Shown: positions 11,270-21,039 of the stretch, in pieces
Layout of the letters: each line of letters opens with the position of its first letter
Position numbering within the stretch: position 1 is the first letter of the stretch
DNA from: Lutjanus erythropterus
Taxonomy: Eukaryota; Chordata; Actinopteri; Lutjaniformes; Lutjanidae
Direction of reading: 5' to 3'
Assembly (NCBI GenBank): GCA_020091685.1
Contig: CM034601.1
Span: 7,442,419-7,506,418, forward strand
Length of the DNA stretch: 64,000 nt
The notes under the pieces: model-generated
The model's input: the letters and a program-made list of their open reading frames with translations, nothing else
The model's database searches: none
Told to the model about the DNA's origin: nothing
Translations under genes and position numbers: made by a program

Positions 11270-11337
11270 TGTTGTTCATCTAAATATTGATCAACATAAT
11301 TGTGATGATCATTTTAGCCATAATTGTGCAGCCCTAA
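11270..11337 (-). repeat. End of a GGGCTGCA-type MITE
   Basis: The segment ends ATAATTGTGCAGCCCTA, the terminal sequence of the element family whose complete copy is at 13605-13813. No matching left end is seen nearby. Confidence 0.45.
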
Positions 11338-11549
11338 ACAATAGCCAAATAAAAATGGGCAACTATGGCTGCTGAAGGTTCTATTTGATAAAGGGCATTA
11401 AACGCTGAAAGTTTGCTGTCAGTATGTGAGTTAACACTCTTGCCTAACTTGCTTCTTAATTGTTCAAAATCACTCTTAACATACTGGCTTGGTGTTGGCG
11501 TATTACTTAATTAAACGATTACTCAGACATGACATACGATCCGGTCGCT

Positions 11550-11811
11550 AGCTTTTATTTCTGCAGTCTTTCAGGTCCATTTATCTCTGAGAGCTGCGAC
11601 TTTATTGAACAAGGAGGAGTGGCGTCGGAGCAGATGGATACACCCTCATGAGCTGAGTGACACTAACAAGGTTTTGATAGCAGATGAGAGTGAAGTGATG
11701 GATATAGCGGAGGGACATGGAGGATTTGGGTGTCAGGCATCCCGAGGCCTTTCATCAGAGCGGCAGTCAGACTTCCACAGCGTGAGGAGAAAACACAGGT
11801 GAACCGACACC
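11550..11811 (+). promoter_or_regulatory. htr3a: Putative htr3a 5' leader with upstream ATGs
   Basis: The 260 bases before the htr3a start are GC-richer than the upstream AT-rich DNA. They contain short upstream frames starting at 11634 (stop 11649-11651), 11648 (stop 11654-11656), 11684 (stop 11696-11698), 11698 (34 codons, stop 11800-11802) and 11717. The stop of the 34-codon frame is nine bases before the htr3a ATG. The transcription start is unknown and no clear TATA box is assigned. Confidence 0.4.
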
Positions 11812-11884
11812 ATGAGACTCTCATCAGCCTGGACAACACTCATTTTCCTTCTTATTCAAGGAGCATATTCAAGAGCCTGCACAG
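11812..11884 (+). CDS. htr3a: htr3a exon 1: start and signal peptide
   Basis: It reads MRLSSAWTTLIFLLIQGAYS then RACT, a typical cleavable signal peptide with hydrophobic core TLIFLLI. It ends one base into codon 25; the donor is ACAG|GTACAG. Confidence 0.88.
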
Positions 11885-14800
11885 GTACAGCAGCTTCTGT
11901 TTTAGACTCAATTATATGCTTTCAAATATTTGACTGTTAACCTACCAAAAATATGACAAATTCACTTCACTCTTATTTGCTAGCAGCAATTTATTCTTAC
12001 ACATAAATGCTCAAGTATTATTCACATTATTCTGGCAAACTCTTTTTTGATTTAAGGTTTACTAGATAGACTTGTTTTAGTCAATTTGAGAAATAGATAT
12101 AGAAAAGAGATATCATTACTAAAGTAACATAGCCTAAAAAAGCTTGGTACTGCGAGTAAATATATAACAAAATATTTTTATTTATCAATTTCAAAGTGGA
12201 TTATTTTGTTTAATGATTTTTTTATGCTTTTCATTTTCTTTTAACTTCAGCTTCAGCTTATTTCAAATGTGATTTTTTTTTCTTTTACAATTGCTTTAAA
12301 CACATATTTTTCATTTGTGCATTTTAATCAGTCAAATCTTGTTAAAATAGAATATTTAAATGAAGATTACACTTAGAAAAAAGTACTCTATTAAACTGTA
12401 TTAAATTTGCATGTTAGGCCTACTGGAATATGAATAGTGGCCAAAAAACGTTTGATTGACTTTAGAAAAAAAAAAGTACATCTCCTGCTGTCTGTATAAG
12501 AAATTAATACTGTATTTTTAAATTTCTTTATGTCAGTGCACTTGAACACGTGAATATTTTCTATTTTTTCAGTGAAGAAACTGGGCAGCAGCACAGGAAG
12601 ATTTGCCAACGCCACACTGGTGCGTCTATCCGATTTTTTGAGTGCAGGTTATAAAAAGGGAGTAAGACCAGTGAAGGACTGGAGGACGTCCACTATAGTG
12701 GCCATAGACCTCATGGTTTACTCCATCCTCAATGTGGTGAGTTATGACACACAAATGGAGAAGTCTACACATCCAGAATCCCATAAATAACACTGCAAAG
12801 CAGCTCACTATTAGCAGGTTAGTGTAGCACCGACTGTTTGTTTAATGGCTTCTTCAATTATTGTTTTAGTCATGTGTATTCTGCATAATTATCTGCATTA
12901 CACACACAAACGTGCAAACGTCATTAAAGCTTTACAGGGTTGTAGATGATTTGTAATAATTTAAATTAACCATATTAATACAGTAACATGGATGGATTAA
13001 CCTGCTACAGTTGCTGCGACAAAAATTAACTGCCAATTTAGCAGTCCTCCTATGCTAATGCTCCCCGGCCCCTGTGGTAAATTGATTAAACACATTAATT
13101 TTAGTGATACGCAAACACACAAACGTTGATACATTGAGCCTCTTCAAGACAGGACAGAAATAAAACAACCACTGAATCTCTTTCAGTCCTTTATCTTGTC
13201 AGTTGACATTATGCTTCAATGGTGCGTACTTTTTCATTTTGTCAATTCAGTTAGCACAAACCAGTTGACACACAGCAAGACTGGAGCTTGTGTGCTAGAA
13301 AAATAACATCTTAAGAATTTGCAATATGGCCAAGTCCAATATCCAAACTGCAAATTTTGGATAACTGCAAATTTTCTTTCTTTCTTTTTTTTTTTAAATA
13401 AAGGTTAAATGTGTCACAACAAACCATTATCAATGAAGCTGTGGTGCTACAGAGATACCATGACCCACAAATTATATTCTCTAGACAAAAATCATAATAT
13501 TTTTTTTTACTCATAATGCAGTCTAATATCTGTCAAAATAATCGTAATATGATCCTTTCAGAATATTGTTCATACCTAACTATAATATATTTTTTGAATG
13601 TAATTAGGGCTGCGTGATACGGAAAAAACATCTTATTTAGACAGGTATTGCAATATGATCTGTAAGTTTTCTGACATCTCTGCAGGATTACAGTACTTCA
13701 TAAGGTTTGTGACACATTTAACTTTAATCAAGAAATAGTAGCTTCTCTGATGTGGATATTACACTTGGCCATATTGTAATTTTCATAATACTTTGATGAA
13801 CTGTGCAGCCCTAAATAATATACAATTAACTGATATAAAACAATATAACGAATATAAAAATGTTTTTCTATGAAAACTCTAATGTCATCTTGTATTCCAC
13901 TACAGGATGAGAAGAACCAGGTATTGACAACATATGTGTGGTACAGACAGGTAAGAGGAAGACCAACTCTAAGTAACTCTAAGTTACTCTATGGATACTA
14001 CATTTAGAACATAACTATTTTAGTTTAATTCAGTATTACAGTATCAAATATTTCATTCATTAAACCAATTTGTCATACTGAGGGTAATTTGTGATTACAA
14101 TTTTACAGCTGTGAGGTACTGTATATTTAATTTTTCTTAAAACTAGTTTCACTCTGTCTCTCTACATTTACACTATATCTATTACAAGCGTGCAACAAAA
14201 ATAGATCTGTTTCTTATATTTATATGGCGTTTTACTCATTTGTCTTTTTTCGTTGTCTGATATTGTAGTCGTGGACGGATGAATTCCTGGTCTGGAACCC
14301 AGAAGATTTTGATGAAGTCAAACAAGTTTCTATACCTACTGCTAACGTGTGGGTGCCCGACATCGTCATCAATGAGTTGTAAGAACTGCTGCTGTTCATG
14401 TCATTATTTCTTCTACTTGTATTATTCCAGCAGGGCTGTTTTCCAGCCTGGTTTTGCTCTGAAAACATTTATTTTGTTTCTAACCTGCAGTGTAGATGTG
14501 GGGAAGTCTCCAGACATACCTTATGTCTATGTGACACATGAAGGACTGGTGCGCAACTATAAACCCATCCAGGTGGTCACAGCCTGCACGCTCAACATCT
14601 ACAACTTCCCATTTGATGTTCAGAAATGCAGTCTCACCTTTCAGAGCTGGCTACATATCAGTAAGATGTTCTCACTTACTTCATACAAATTTACAATTTT
14701 GCTGAACTGTTTCCCAAGATTTGGTTTAAAAATATATCCCTCGGGTTGCCCTGGTAGCGCAGTTCACATAGCACATGCCTCATGTAGAGATGCTAAGAGT

Positions 14801-17800
14801 CCTCAAAGCCACAAAGGATACACATTTTTTTCCTCTATTTAGACGTGTGGTTTCCTTAACAGGTAAACAGGTTGAGGTTTCTACTAATAAGGTCTCCAAA
14901 TAGATAAAATGATCACAAGCTACATTTCTGACACTGCTGTACAATGCAATAAATTAAGGGATTACCTTTATCCAAAACTTTTTAAAAAGAGATTCAAGGA
15001 GAACAGTATGATTATTTTATTTACTATACTGATACAACTATAAATTTGCAACTCCAACTCCACATTAATTTTACCCATGGAGGCATGTGAAAATGTCAGA
15101 CTTCAATTGTCAACAACAATTGTACACTCGCATTACAACTGCAATCTTTTACCAGAATAGTTCAGAGTTCAGACCTTTTCAACCATCAATTCTCTCAGAA
15201 TTTTCCATTCTAAGTGGGCACATATTTTGAGTACTTACAGGTATTTCACATTACTAACATCCCTCTACAGCTCACTCAAGGACTCATCTGCTATTATCCT
15301 ACTTTTGATTTAATCATCGGACAATTATGAAAAGAACCGGCATTACGAAAAAAAAAACCCAACAACAGTCAACTCTCTCTTCAACTCCTCTCAAGACTTT
15401 AGTAGGACAACTGCTCTGCTCTGTGCGTCCATGAACTCTCCTCCTGCTGTGATGTGTGTTCAGAGAGCAGAACGGTGGGTGAGAGGTAACTCGTTGCCAT
15501 GGCTGTTTCACGCTGCTCTCAACATTGTGTTCGATCTGTAGTTGATGACATCAACATCACCCTGATGCGAAGCCCTGAGGAGCTCAGGGAGGACAAGAGT
15601 GTCTTCATGAACCAAGGGGAGTGGGAGCTGCTCCATATACTGTCCAACTACAATATCTTCAGTTTGGACAATGATGACCACTATGCTGAAATGAAGTTCC
15701 ATGTAAGTATTTACATTTAAGATTGTGACTGTAATCGTGGCCCACTGGCGGTTCAGTGTGATAATCAAATATGGCTGGGGTAATTAATCCACGTAATAGA
15801 TGTCGACAATTACAGAAACGCGTCCATTTGCATAACATGCAATTAAGAGCTGAGTGCTGCGCCCGGTCAAAAGTTCCACAGAGAAAACAACTGTTGTTTC
15901 AGTCTGTAAGTTGAAATGAACTGAAAACTGTTTCACTGTTTTCCTTGCCCCAAACGGATGCAAAAAGCCAGTGAGATTCTTCACTGCATATTAAATCATT
16001 GATGAGATAAATCCATGCCATGACCATTTCAACTTTTAAGTCAAGTACTTGAGTAAAAATACTGATTCTCTAGTTCAGGGAAATGGTTGGCATACAATGG
16101 TAAAATTAACTGATGTGTCACAGCAAGCATTTGAATTTGAGATCCAGTACTTTTCTGATCAAGCATCTGATATCGTCTTTTACTATTAATATTATTATCA
16201 TAACACAGCAGAGAAATGAAAATCACACTAATTTCAAAATATGCCACTGTTACTATTATTCCAATGTGCTTTATGTGCCACTGTTGAATGAATAAAATGT
16301 TGAAATATAAATGAAAAGTTTTAGATATTTAGTTTGGGTAAGTTTGTTGATATATTGATCAAGAAAATCACCTTTGGAATAATCAATGAATTAGATAAAT
16401 TTGAAATATAAATGAAATGTTTTAGATATTTAGTTTGGGTAAGTTTGTTGCTATATTGATCAAGAAAATCACCTTTGGAATAATCAATGAATTAGTTGTT
16501 AGATAAATTAGACAAGCTATACAAGAAAATAATATTTTGCATAAAATAAATAACTTAACTTTAACCACAAATTAAAATACCAAAGCAAGATCCCATTAAA
16601 ATTACATAAACTCATTTAAAATAAAATCATACCCTGAATGTTAATACACTTAGCCAATGAACAAAGTACAACAAAACAAACAAGAACACGCCATATTTCG
16701 CTGCACAAATATCTGACTACAAATTAAATCCGAATTCAAACAGATTGCTTTGACCCTGAATTAGTTAAATTTCCCAGATTTCTCAACCAAGACACACTTT
16801 AATTAAAAGTTACTGTTTCTCTGTATTTTAAGTTATCTGATTATGTGTACAGCAACAAACAGTAAAGGCACAGAAAGCTCAACTTACGGTTAACTTTCAG
16901 TCCTGTAGAGAAGAAAAGGAGAGTAGCAGTTGGTAGAGGAAGCTAGCATCTCCCATCTGTTACTCTAAGTCGCCAATGACCTTATAAGATCTTAACGGTC
17001 CAAGATGTCTCTTCATCAGCGGACTCCCACGGCTTTCCCAGTGACAGGCCTTGAATATAGCATCAGTCCGAGATCACACTGACTGTTCAGTTATGTCCTC
17101 GTCACACAAGCTAACTTAACCTTACAGTTACATAAACTAAGGCCGGTCGATTAAGCTAAACTGCGCTGTTAGCATCGTCACTCCTGCTAGCTTAGCGGCT
17201 AACAGCTAGCTTACACGATTTCTGGCTTACGTGTCTGCCCGCTATCTTAGTTTCTCTGCCAATCACAACAGGTGTCACTGACCAATGAACAGATTTTAAA
17301 CTAAAGGCCTATTCCGTGTTTTTATTTCAGCTAACCTCGGATATTTAACTAATATGATAAAGAAGAACTAAATTATTAACTATTTGAATTCCTTATTTAT
17401 CTATGTCATACTTTATTTAGAAATTGCTCTCACTTTTAACACTTTTTTCAGCTGTTTGTTGTTGTTTTCCCTTTTTTTTTTAACATACTTTTTTCCTAAA
17501 TTCATACATTTGACACAGGGTTACAAATAGTTTGTTTAAATTTTCATGGATATTCTGACTAATTTTAGAAAATGATGTGGTGCACCTGCTGGCTCAGGGG
17601 TTTAAACGGACAGTTCACCACAAAACCAAACATACATATTTTTCCTCTTACCTGTAGTGTTTTTTTTAAATCCAATTAAGGCTATATCTTTTACTTTTAC
17701 TTTACTATATGCTAGAGCTGCAACGAACTGAAATTTGTTGCCAACTATTCTGATTATCATTTTGAGTAACTTTTTATGAAACAAAATTCTATAATTTCAG

Positions 17801-20800
17801 CCTCTCAAATGTAAATATTTTCTTTTTTTTTCTTTAGTCCTCTGTGATAGTTAACTGACATTTTGGGAAACAATGATCAACATTTTTCACCATTGTCTGA
17901 CATTTCGTGGACCAAACAACTAATTGATTCATTGAGAAAATAATCAACAGATTAATCGATGATGAAAATAACAGTTGCAATCACGTCTGCAACCCATGGG
18001 ATAGCCTGAGACAGTGCCAAGGAGAGTTATTTATTTATTTATTTTTGTTTGTTTGTTTATTTCTCAGGGATAGTGAACATTTATCAACACTGCTGTTTAC
18101 ATTTCAATGTCAATGTGCTACAGTAAGTTAATGAACTACCTGTACGCAAGGCTAGCTGTTTCCCCTGTTTCAAGTCTTTATGCTAAGCTAAGTTAACCAC
18201 ACCCTGCCTCTTGTCACTTGCTTTACAACCTCATTTTTCCAGGTAGTGATCCGTCGGCGGCCGTTGTTCTACACTGTGAACCTGCTGCTGCCCAGTATCT
18301 TCCTGATGGTGATGGACGTCGTGGGTTTCTATCTGCCACCAGACAGCGGGGAGAGGGTTTCCTTCAAGATCACTTTGCTGCTGGGCTACTCTGTCTTCCT
18401 CATCATTGTATCTGACACTCTGCCTGCCACCGCTATAGGAACCCCACTGATAGGTGACTGGGATCCATTATTGCTTATAAACAGTTTGCATTTAAGACTG
18501 GATTTCTTCAACAAAATCATTCAGGCAAATGATCTCATTTTACCTCTAAACTGTGATATCAGGAAAGCTCAAAACAAAATTGAGAGGCAATTAGTCTGCA
18601 AGTCAAGCATGTAGAGACACACTGGTGAGGATATAACAAGTTCTGAGAGTGCACTCAAATTCAAGCGCTGATTATAGGATTCTGGAGGACTGGGGACTAT
18701 ACCAGGAAGTAGAAGGCAAGGAAGCATCCTTGACAAGTTAATTAGTTAACACTACATCGTGTAAGGCGGCCATTCTCAAGCAGTGAGCCTAAGAGTGCCA
18801 AATAGTGGGCCTCAGAGGTAGTGCTGCTTCCCAAGGGTTAGATTAAAGCTGCAAGCAGCGTTGACTGGGTGCTCACACCACGGCGCGCATCAGGGACCGC
18901 AGTAGCCGTGGTGTTGTTGCTTTGAGTATACTAGGCTTCACTTTATGTGATGTAAGTTTCATGTAAATTATGATTGATTTGGTCATGGACTAGGAGCAGT
19001 ACACCAAGGGAGAGAATTCAATTCAGTTCAGCCTGAATCTCTCGTTTCCTTTTGGCGCAAGGTGAATATTGGCACTTACATGTCTTCAACCCAGGGCGCA
19101 TATCAAAAAGATTTTGGGCCAATTTGACCATTTATACTCAAGTTAGAACAACTTCCTGTTTCATGACAAAACATCGAACTTTGACGCCATGCCACGGACA
19201 CACCATTAAACAAAAGCTCACAATATATCATCCTCAAGGTCTTGGATTTTAAGTGGTTCTGGGCGATTTCCTGTTGTCAGCAGGTGGGGCTCTGACTATG
19301 ACTGAATATGACTGGTATTCTTATCAAACATAAGAAGTTAGAAGAAGATCTCACCATTTACATTCAAGCTGCTACAACTTCCTGTTTCATGGCGAAATTC
19401 AACGCCACGGACAAGCCATTCTGCAAAACCAAAAAAGCTTTGCAAAATAGCATCATGGGGGTCTTGAGATTAAACTGATGCAATTTGAAGTTAATATGAA
19501 TAATTTTCAAGGAGGAGTTGAAACAAACTGGAACAAAAAAGTGATTTGGGAGACAACACTGTGCCAGTAAAAGCTCCAAAGCTCTGGTGAGGAAATATGA
19601 CTCTGAATACTTTAAATTTGGCTTCATAACAGCATAATTATTTTATTTTCTTTGTATAATTTTTGATATGTCAGGAATTTATGACATTTCATTGATCACA
19701 ATAGCTTTTATTTTAGAAACAAAAGCAAATATTATACATTACTTTTAGAAAAAAAATGACATATTTTAATTGGTTTGGTTCTTTTTTTCCCAAACAGGAA
19801 TCTTTTTATTTCATCTTGTGGACAACAAAAACAATATAATCAATATAATCTGAATTTGACAATATAATTATGATAGCCAAGGAACAGTTAGTTAAAATCA
19901 ATTAAATGAAGTATTGGTGAGAACTCACTTGAGAATGATTTATTTCTCTGTTATTCCATCCATATCCATCCAAAAACTTTTATCAGATTAGAGACACTGA
20001 GACACAGTCTTATCAGGTGGGGGTCCATGGTTTAATTTGTGTCAGTTTCGGGCTCCTTGATGGGGAAAAAAAAAATTTAGAGGCACTGCTGCAAACTACC
20101 ATCAATACGAGACACACTGTTTATCATTTGAGGCATGATGCTCCCAGAGTATTATCCTACTGCTGTCTGCTTTTAAAGAATTTATCCACAAGGTGATCAT
20201 CATCAAATACTTTGTCTCACCTTACCTGTTTTATAGGTGTGTACTTTGTGGTGTGCATGGCCCTCCTGGTGATCAGCCTGACAGAAACCGTGCTGATCGT
20301 CCGTCTGGTGCACAAGCAGGACCTGCAGACCCCAGTGCCCCACTGGTTGAAGTATTTGGTGCTGGAAAGAGCTCCGGTCCTCTTCTGCATCCACAAGAAG
20401 CACCGCCTCTGCTCCAGACTGGCCTCGGAGGCCTCCGACCTCGAGCACTACAAGGACAACGGAACTACAAACTATGGGACCGGTAAGGTACAACAGTGGT
20501 TTCCAGTCTTGTGCCATTAAGGAAGAGGTGTATTCAGGGTTTTAAAACCCAAATTAAATGTGACAGCATTTAATTTAATTACATTTCATAATTTTTCTCT
20601 TTTACAGTTGAATATGTTTCAGTAAAAAAAAATCAGCTGCTGGAATTGTAAGACTTCTCTTTGCTTTAGACCTACTTCTATGAAAAACTACACCCTAAAA
20701 AGACGCCTGTCTTTGTCCCATCCTGCAGCCCAGTGCACCCTGCACCACACCTGTGAGATCGGCCGCCGGCTCAGCCAGCACGACAGAGAAGGCGGGCTGC

Positions 20801-21039
20801 TCGGACTGGGCCTGCCCCCCTCCAGGGACCCCACCCCGCCCGTCATGGACAACATCCTGCAGGAAGTGACGGCCATACGCCACTTCCTGGAGAAGAGGGA
20901 CAGGGGCCAGGAAGTGGCCAAGGAGTGGCTGCAGGTCGGCTACGTGCTGGACGTGCTGCTCTTCAGAGTTTACTTGGTGGCCATGGTGGCCTACAGCATC
21001 ACACTGGGCACGCTGTGGTCAGTGTGGCAGGTCGCCTGA
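11812..21039 (+). CDS. htr3a: 5-HT3A serotonin receptor subunit, complete
   Basis: This is the principal subunit of the serotonin-gated 5-HT3 cation channel (fast excitatory, plasma membrane). Nine exons with GT-AG borders encode 496 residues: 11812-11884, 12573-12736, 13906-13950, 14269-14378, 14491-14660, 15542-15702, 18243-18453, 20237-20482 and 20729-21039. Domains: signal peptide about 1-20; extracellular ligand domain about 25-248 with loop D Trp91/Arg93, loop A Asn129-Glu130, Cys-loop Cys163-Cys177, loop B Trp184 and loop C Phe227/Tyr235; M1 about 249-272; M2 from Glu278 to Val297; M3 313-337; intracellular loop with MA helix about 436-465; M4 about 469-492. Potential N-glycosylation sites are Asn37 and Asn192. 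M1-M2 (SGERVSFKITLLLGYSVFLI) matches the mammalian protein almost exactly. The ATG was chosen because it opens a good signal peptide in the correct phase for exon 2. Confidence 0.97.
11885..12572 (+). other. htr3a: htr3a intron 1
   Basis: AT-rich; I see no repeat or exon-like segment. The acceptor is CTATTTTTTCAG. Confidence 0.8.
12573..12736 (+). CDS. htr3a: htr3a exon 2: N-terminal helix and first beta strands
   Basis: Residues 25-79 include FANATLVRLSDFLSAGYKKG, VRPVKDWRTSTIVAIDLMVY and SILNV, closely matching mammalian 5-HT3A (RLSDYL, KGVRPVRDW, YAILNV). Asn37-Ala-Thr is a possible glycosylation site. Confidence 0.96.
13310..13570. repeat. Dispersed repeat shared with htr3b
   Basis: It contains CAATGAAGCTGTGGTGCTAC, AGAGATACCATGACC and TATATTCTCTAGACAAAAAT, parallel to words at 5490-5570 in htr3b. 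The TTCTTTCTTT stretch near 13374 is low complexity. Confidence 0.5.
13605..13813. mobile_element. MITE with TAGGGCTGC / GCAGCCCTA ends
   Basis: This 209-base segment starts TAGGGCTGCGTGATA and ends ACTGTGCAGCCCTA, so its termini are inverted repeats. It has no coding capacity. Inside are AATATGATC and CATATTGTAATTTTCATAA. The autonomous parent family is not determined. Confidence 0.7.
13906..13950 (+). CDS. htr3a: htr3a exon 3: loop D
   Basis: The 45-base exon encodes DEKNQVLTTYVWYRQ. The small size is typical of this exon in Cys-loop receptors. Trp91 and Arg93 are ligand-site residues. Confidence 0.97.
14269..14378 (+). CDS. htr3a: htr3a exon 4: loop A
   Basis: The 110-base exon encodes SWTDEFLVWNPEDFDE, VKQVSIPTANVWVPDIVINE and two bases of Phe131. 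The Asn-Glu-Phe of loop A spans the junction with exon 5. The intron on its left (13951-14268, 318 bases) shows nothing notable. Confidence 0.97.
14491..14660 (+). CDS. htr3a: htr3a exon 5: Cys-loop and loop B
   Basis: The 170-base exon encodes VDVGKSPDIPYVYVTHEG, the Cys-loop CTLNIYNFPFDVQKC and loop B QSWLHI. The intron before it is only 112 bases. Confidence 0.97.
14661..15541 (+). other. htr3a: htr3a intron 5
   Basis: The intron carries the tRNA-like fragment at 14741-14812. Nothing else is recognised. The acceptor is TTCGATCTGTAG. Confidence 0.7.
14741..14812 (+). repeat. tRNA-like SINE-head fragment
   Basis: TGGTAGCGCAGTTCACATAG resembles a tRNA A-box, followed by CATGTAGAGATGCTAAGAGTCC, given here in part. 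The order resembles a tRNA-related repeat seen in fish. A matching B-box is not preserved, so this is not a tRNA gene. Confidence 0.5.
15542..15702 (+). CDS. htr3a: htr3a exon 6: loop C
   Basis: Residues 188-241 include DDINITLMRSPEEL, KSVFMNQGEWELLHIL, NIFSLDNDD and HYAEMKFH. Phe227 and Tyr235 are the loop C aromatics. Asn192-Ile-Thr is a potential glycosylation site. Confidence 0.97.
16300..16496 (+). repeat. Direct tandem duplication, 101-base period
   Basis: TGAAATATAAATGAAA starts at 16301 and again at 16402. The two copies continue in parallel through TTAGTTTGGGTAAGTTTGTT and CACCTTTGGAATAATCAATG. I count two mismatches over the roughly 95 bases aligned. Confidence 0.9.
16880..17330. 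other. GC-richer block of unknown origin in htr3a intron 6
   Basis: The block is clearly less AT-rich than the flanks. It contains GACTCCCACGGCTTTCCCAG, GGCCGGTCGATTAAG and CTAGCTTAGCGGCTAACAGC. No frame is convincing. It may be an old repeat, a retro-inserted promoter region or an intronic regulatory element. Confidence 0.3.
17601..17690 (+). mobile_element. TTAA-MITE, left end only
   Basis: It starts TTTAAACGGACAGTTCACC and runs through ATACATATTTTTCCTCTTAC and CTGTAGTG, matching the left end of the family whose best copy is at 47392-47776. The right part is missing. Confidence 0.7.
17710..17990. mobile_element. CGATTA-rich inverted-repeat element, near complete
   Basis: The left end reads AGAGCTGCAACGAACTG. 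The right end is inverted, with GATTAATCGATGATGAAAAT and AACAGTTGCAATC. Internal words are TCAAATGTAAATATTTTC, TCCTCTGTGATAGTTAACTG and CATTTTTCACCATTGTCTGA. Truncated copies occur at 1682, 24050 and 59645. Confidence 0.7.
18105..18205 (-). repeat. GCTAGCTGTTTCCCC repeat, copy 1
   Basis: AGGCTAGCTGTTTCCCCTG, CAAGTCTTTATGCTAAGCTA and AGTTAACC form the signature of a dispersed teleost repeat. The opposite orientation is at 47074-47236. Confidence 0.65.
18243..18453 (+). CDS. htr3a: htr3a exon 7: M1 and M2 pore helix
   Basis: Residues 242-311 encode VVIRRRPLFYTVNLLLPSI, LPPDSGERVSFKITLLLG and VSDTLPATAIGTPLI. Glu278, just before M2, is the cation-selectivity glutamate position of 5-HT3A. The exon is 211 bases. 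Confidence 0.98.
18454..20236 (+). other. htr3a: htr3a intron 7
   Basis: About 800 bases (18835-19640) look repeat-derived. The rest is AT-rich with poly-A and poly-T stretches. No exon is seen. Confidence 0.7.
18835..19640. repeat. Dispersed repeat (GCTGCAAGCAGCG family)
   Basis: It begins near AAAGCTGCAAGCAGCGTTGA and contains ACTTCCTGTTTCATGACAAA at about 19147 and CTTCCTGTTTCATGGCGAAA near 19377, so the motif occurs twice about 230 bases apart. Similar sequence is common in teleost genomes. Boundaries are approximate. Confidence 0.55.
20237..20482 (+). CDS. htr3a: htr3a exon 8: M3 and intracellular loop
   Basis: Residues 312-393 encode VYFVVCMALLVISLTETV (M3), VRLVHKQDLQTPVPHWLK and LVLERAPVLFCIHKK, then a diverged loop. 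The first part is nearly the same as in mammals; the later loop is not. Confidence 0.96.
20729..21039 (+). CDS. htr3a: htr3a exon 9: MA helix, M4 and stop
   Basis: Residues 394-496 include ILQEVTAIRHFLEKRDRGQE, VAKEWLQVGYVLDVLLF and M4 (YLVAMVAYSITLGTLWSVWQ), ending VA-TGA at 21037-21039. MA positions equivalent to human Arg432/436/440 are Arg450, Gln454 and Lys458. Confidence 0.96.

Larger units (their letters stand above)
6923..11549. other. htr3b-htr3a intergenic region
   Basis: No gene is supported in this 4.6 kb. It holds the repeat at 7037-7400, a Tc1-like transposase remnant at 9795-10000 and a MITE end at 11270-11337. From 7530 to 9780 I recognise nothing beyond AT-rich sequence; 8380-8640 is slightly more complex but shows no frame or motif I can name. 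Confidence 0.65.
12737..13905 (+). other. htr3a: htr3a intron 2 with two repeats
   Basis: The intron carries a repeat at 13310-13570 shared with htr3b intron 7 and a complete short inverted-repeat element at 13605-13813. There is no further exon. Confidence 0.75.
15703..18242 (+). other. htr3a: htr3a intron 6
   Basis: This 2.5-kb intron holds a recent tandem duplication (16300-16496), a GC-richer block (16880-17330), a partial MITE (17601-17690), a near-complete second MITE (17710-17990) and another dispersed repeat (18105-18205). No exon is missing between exons 6 and 7. Confidence 0.75.

Noticed and set aside
14279-14842. 187-codon open frame in htr3a
   Set aside because: It reads exon 4 in the wrong frame, then exon 5 in frame and the following intron; the spliced gene model explains the region.
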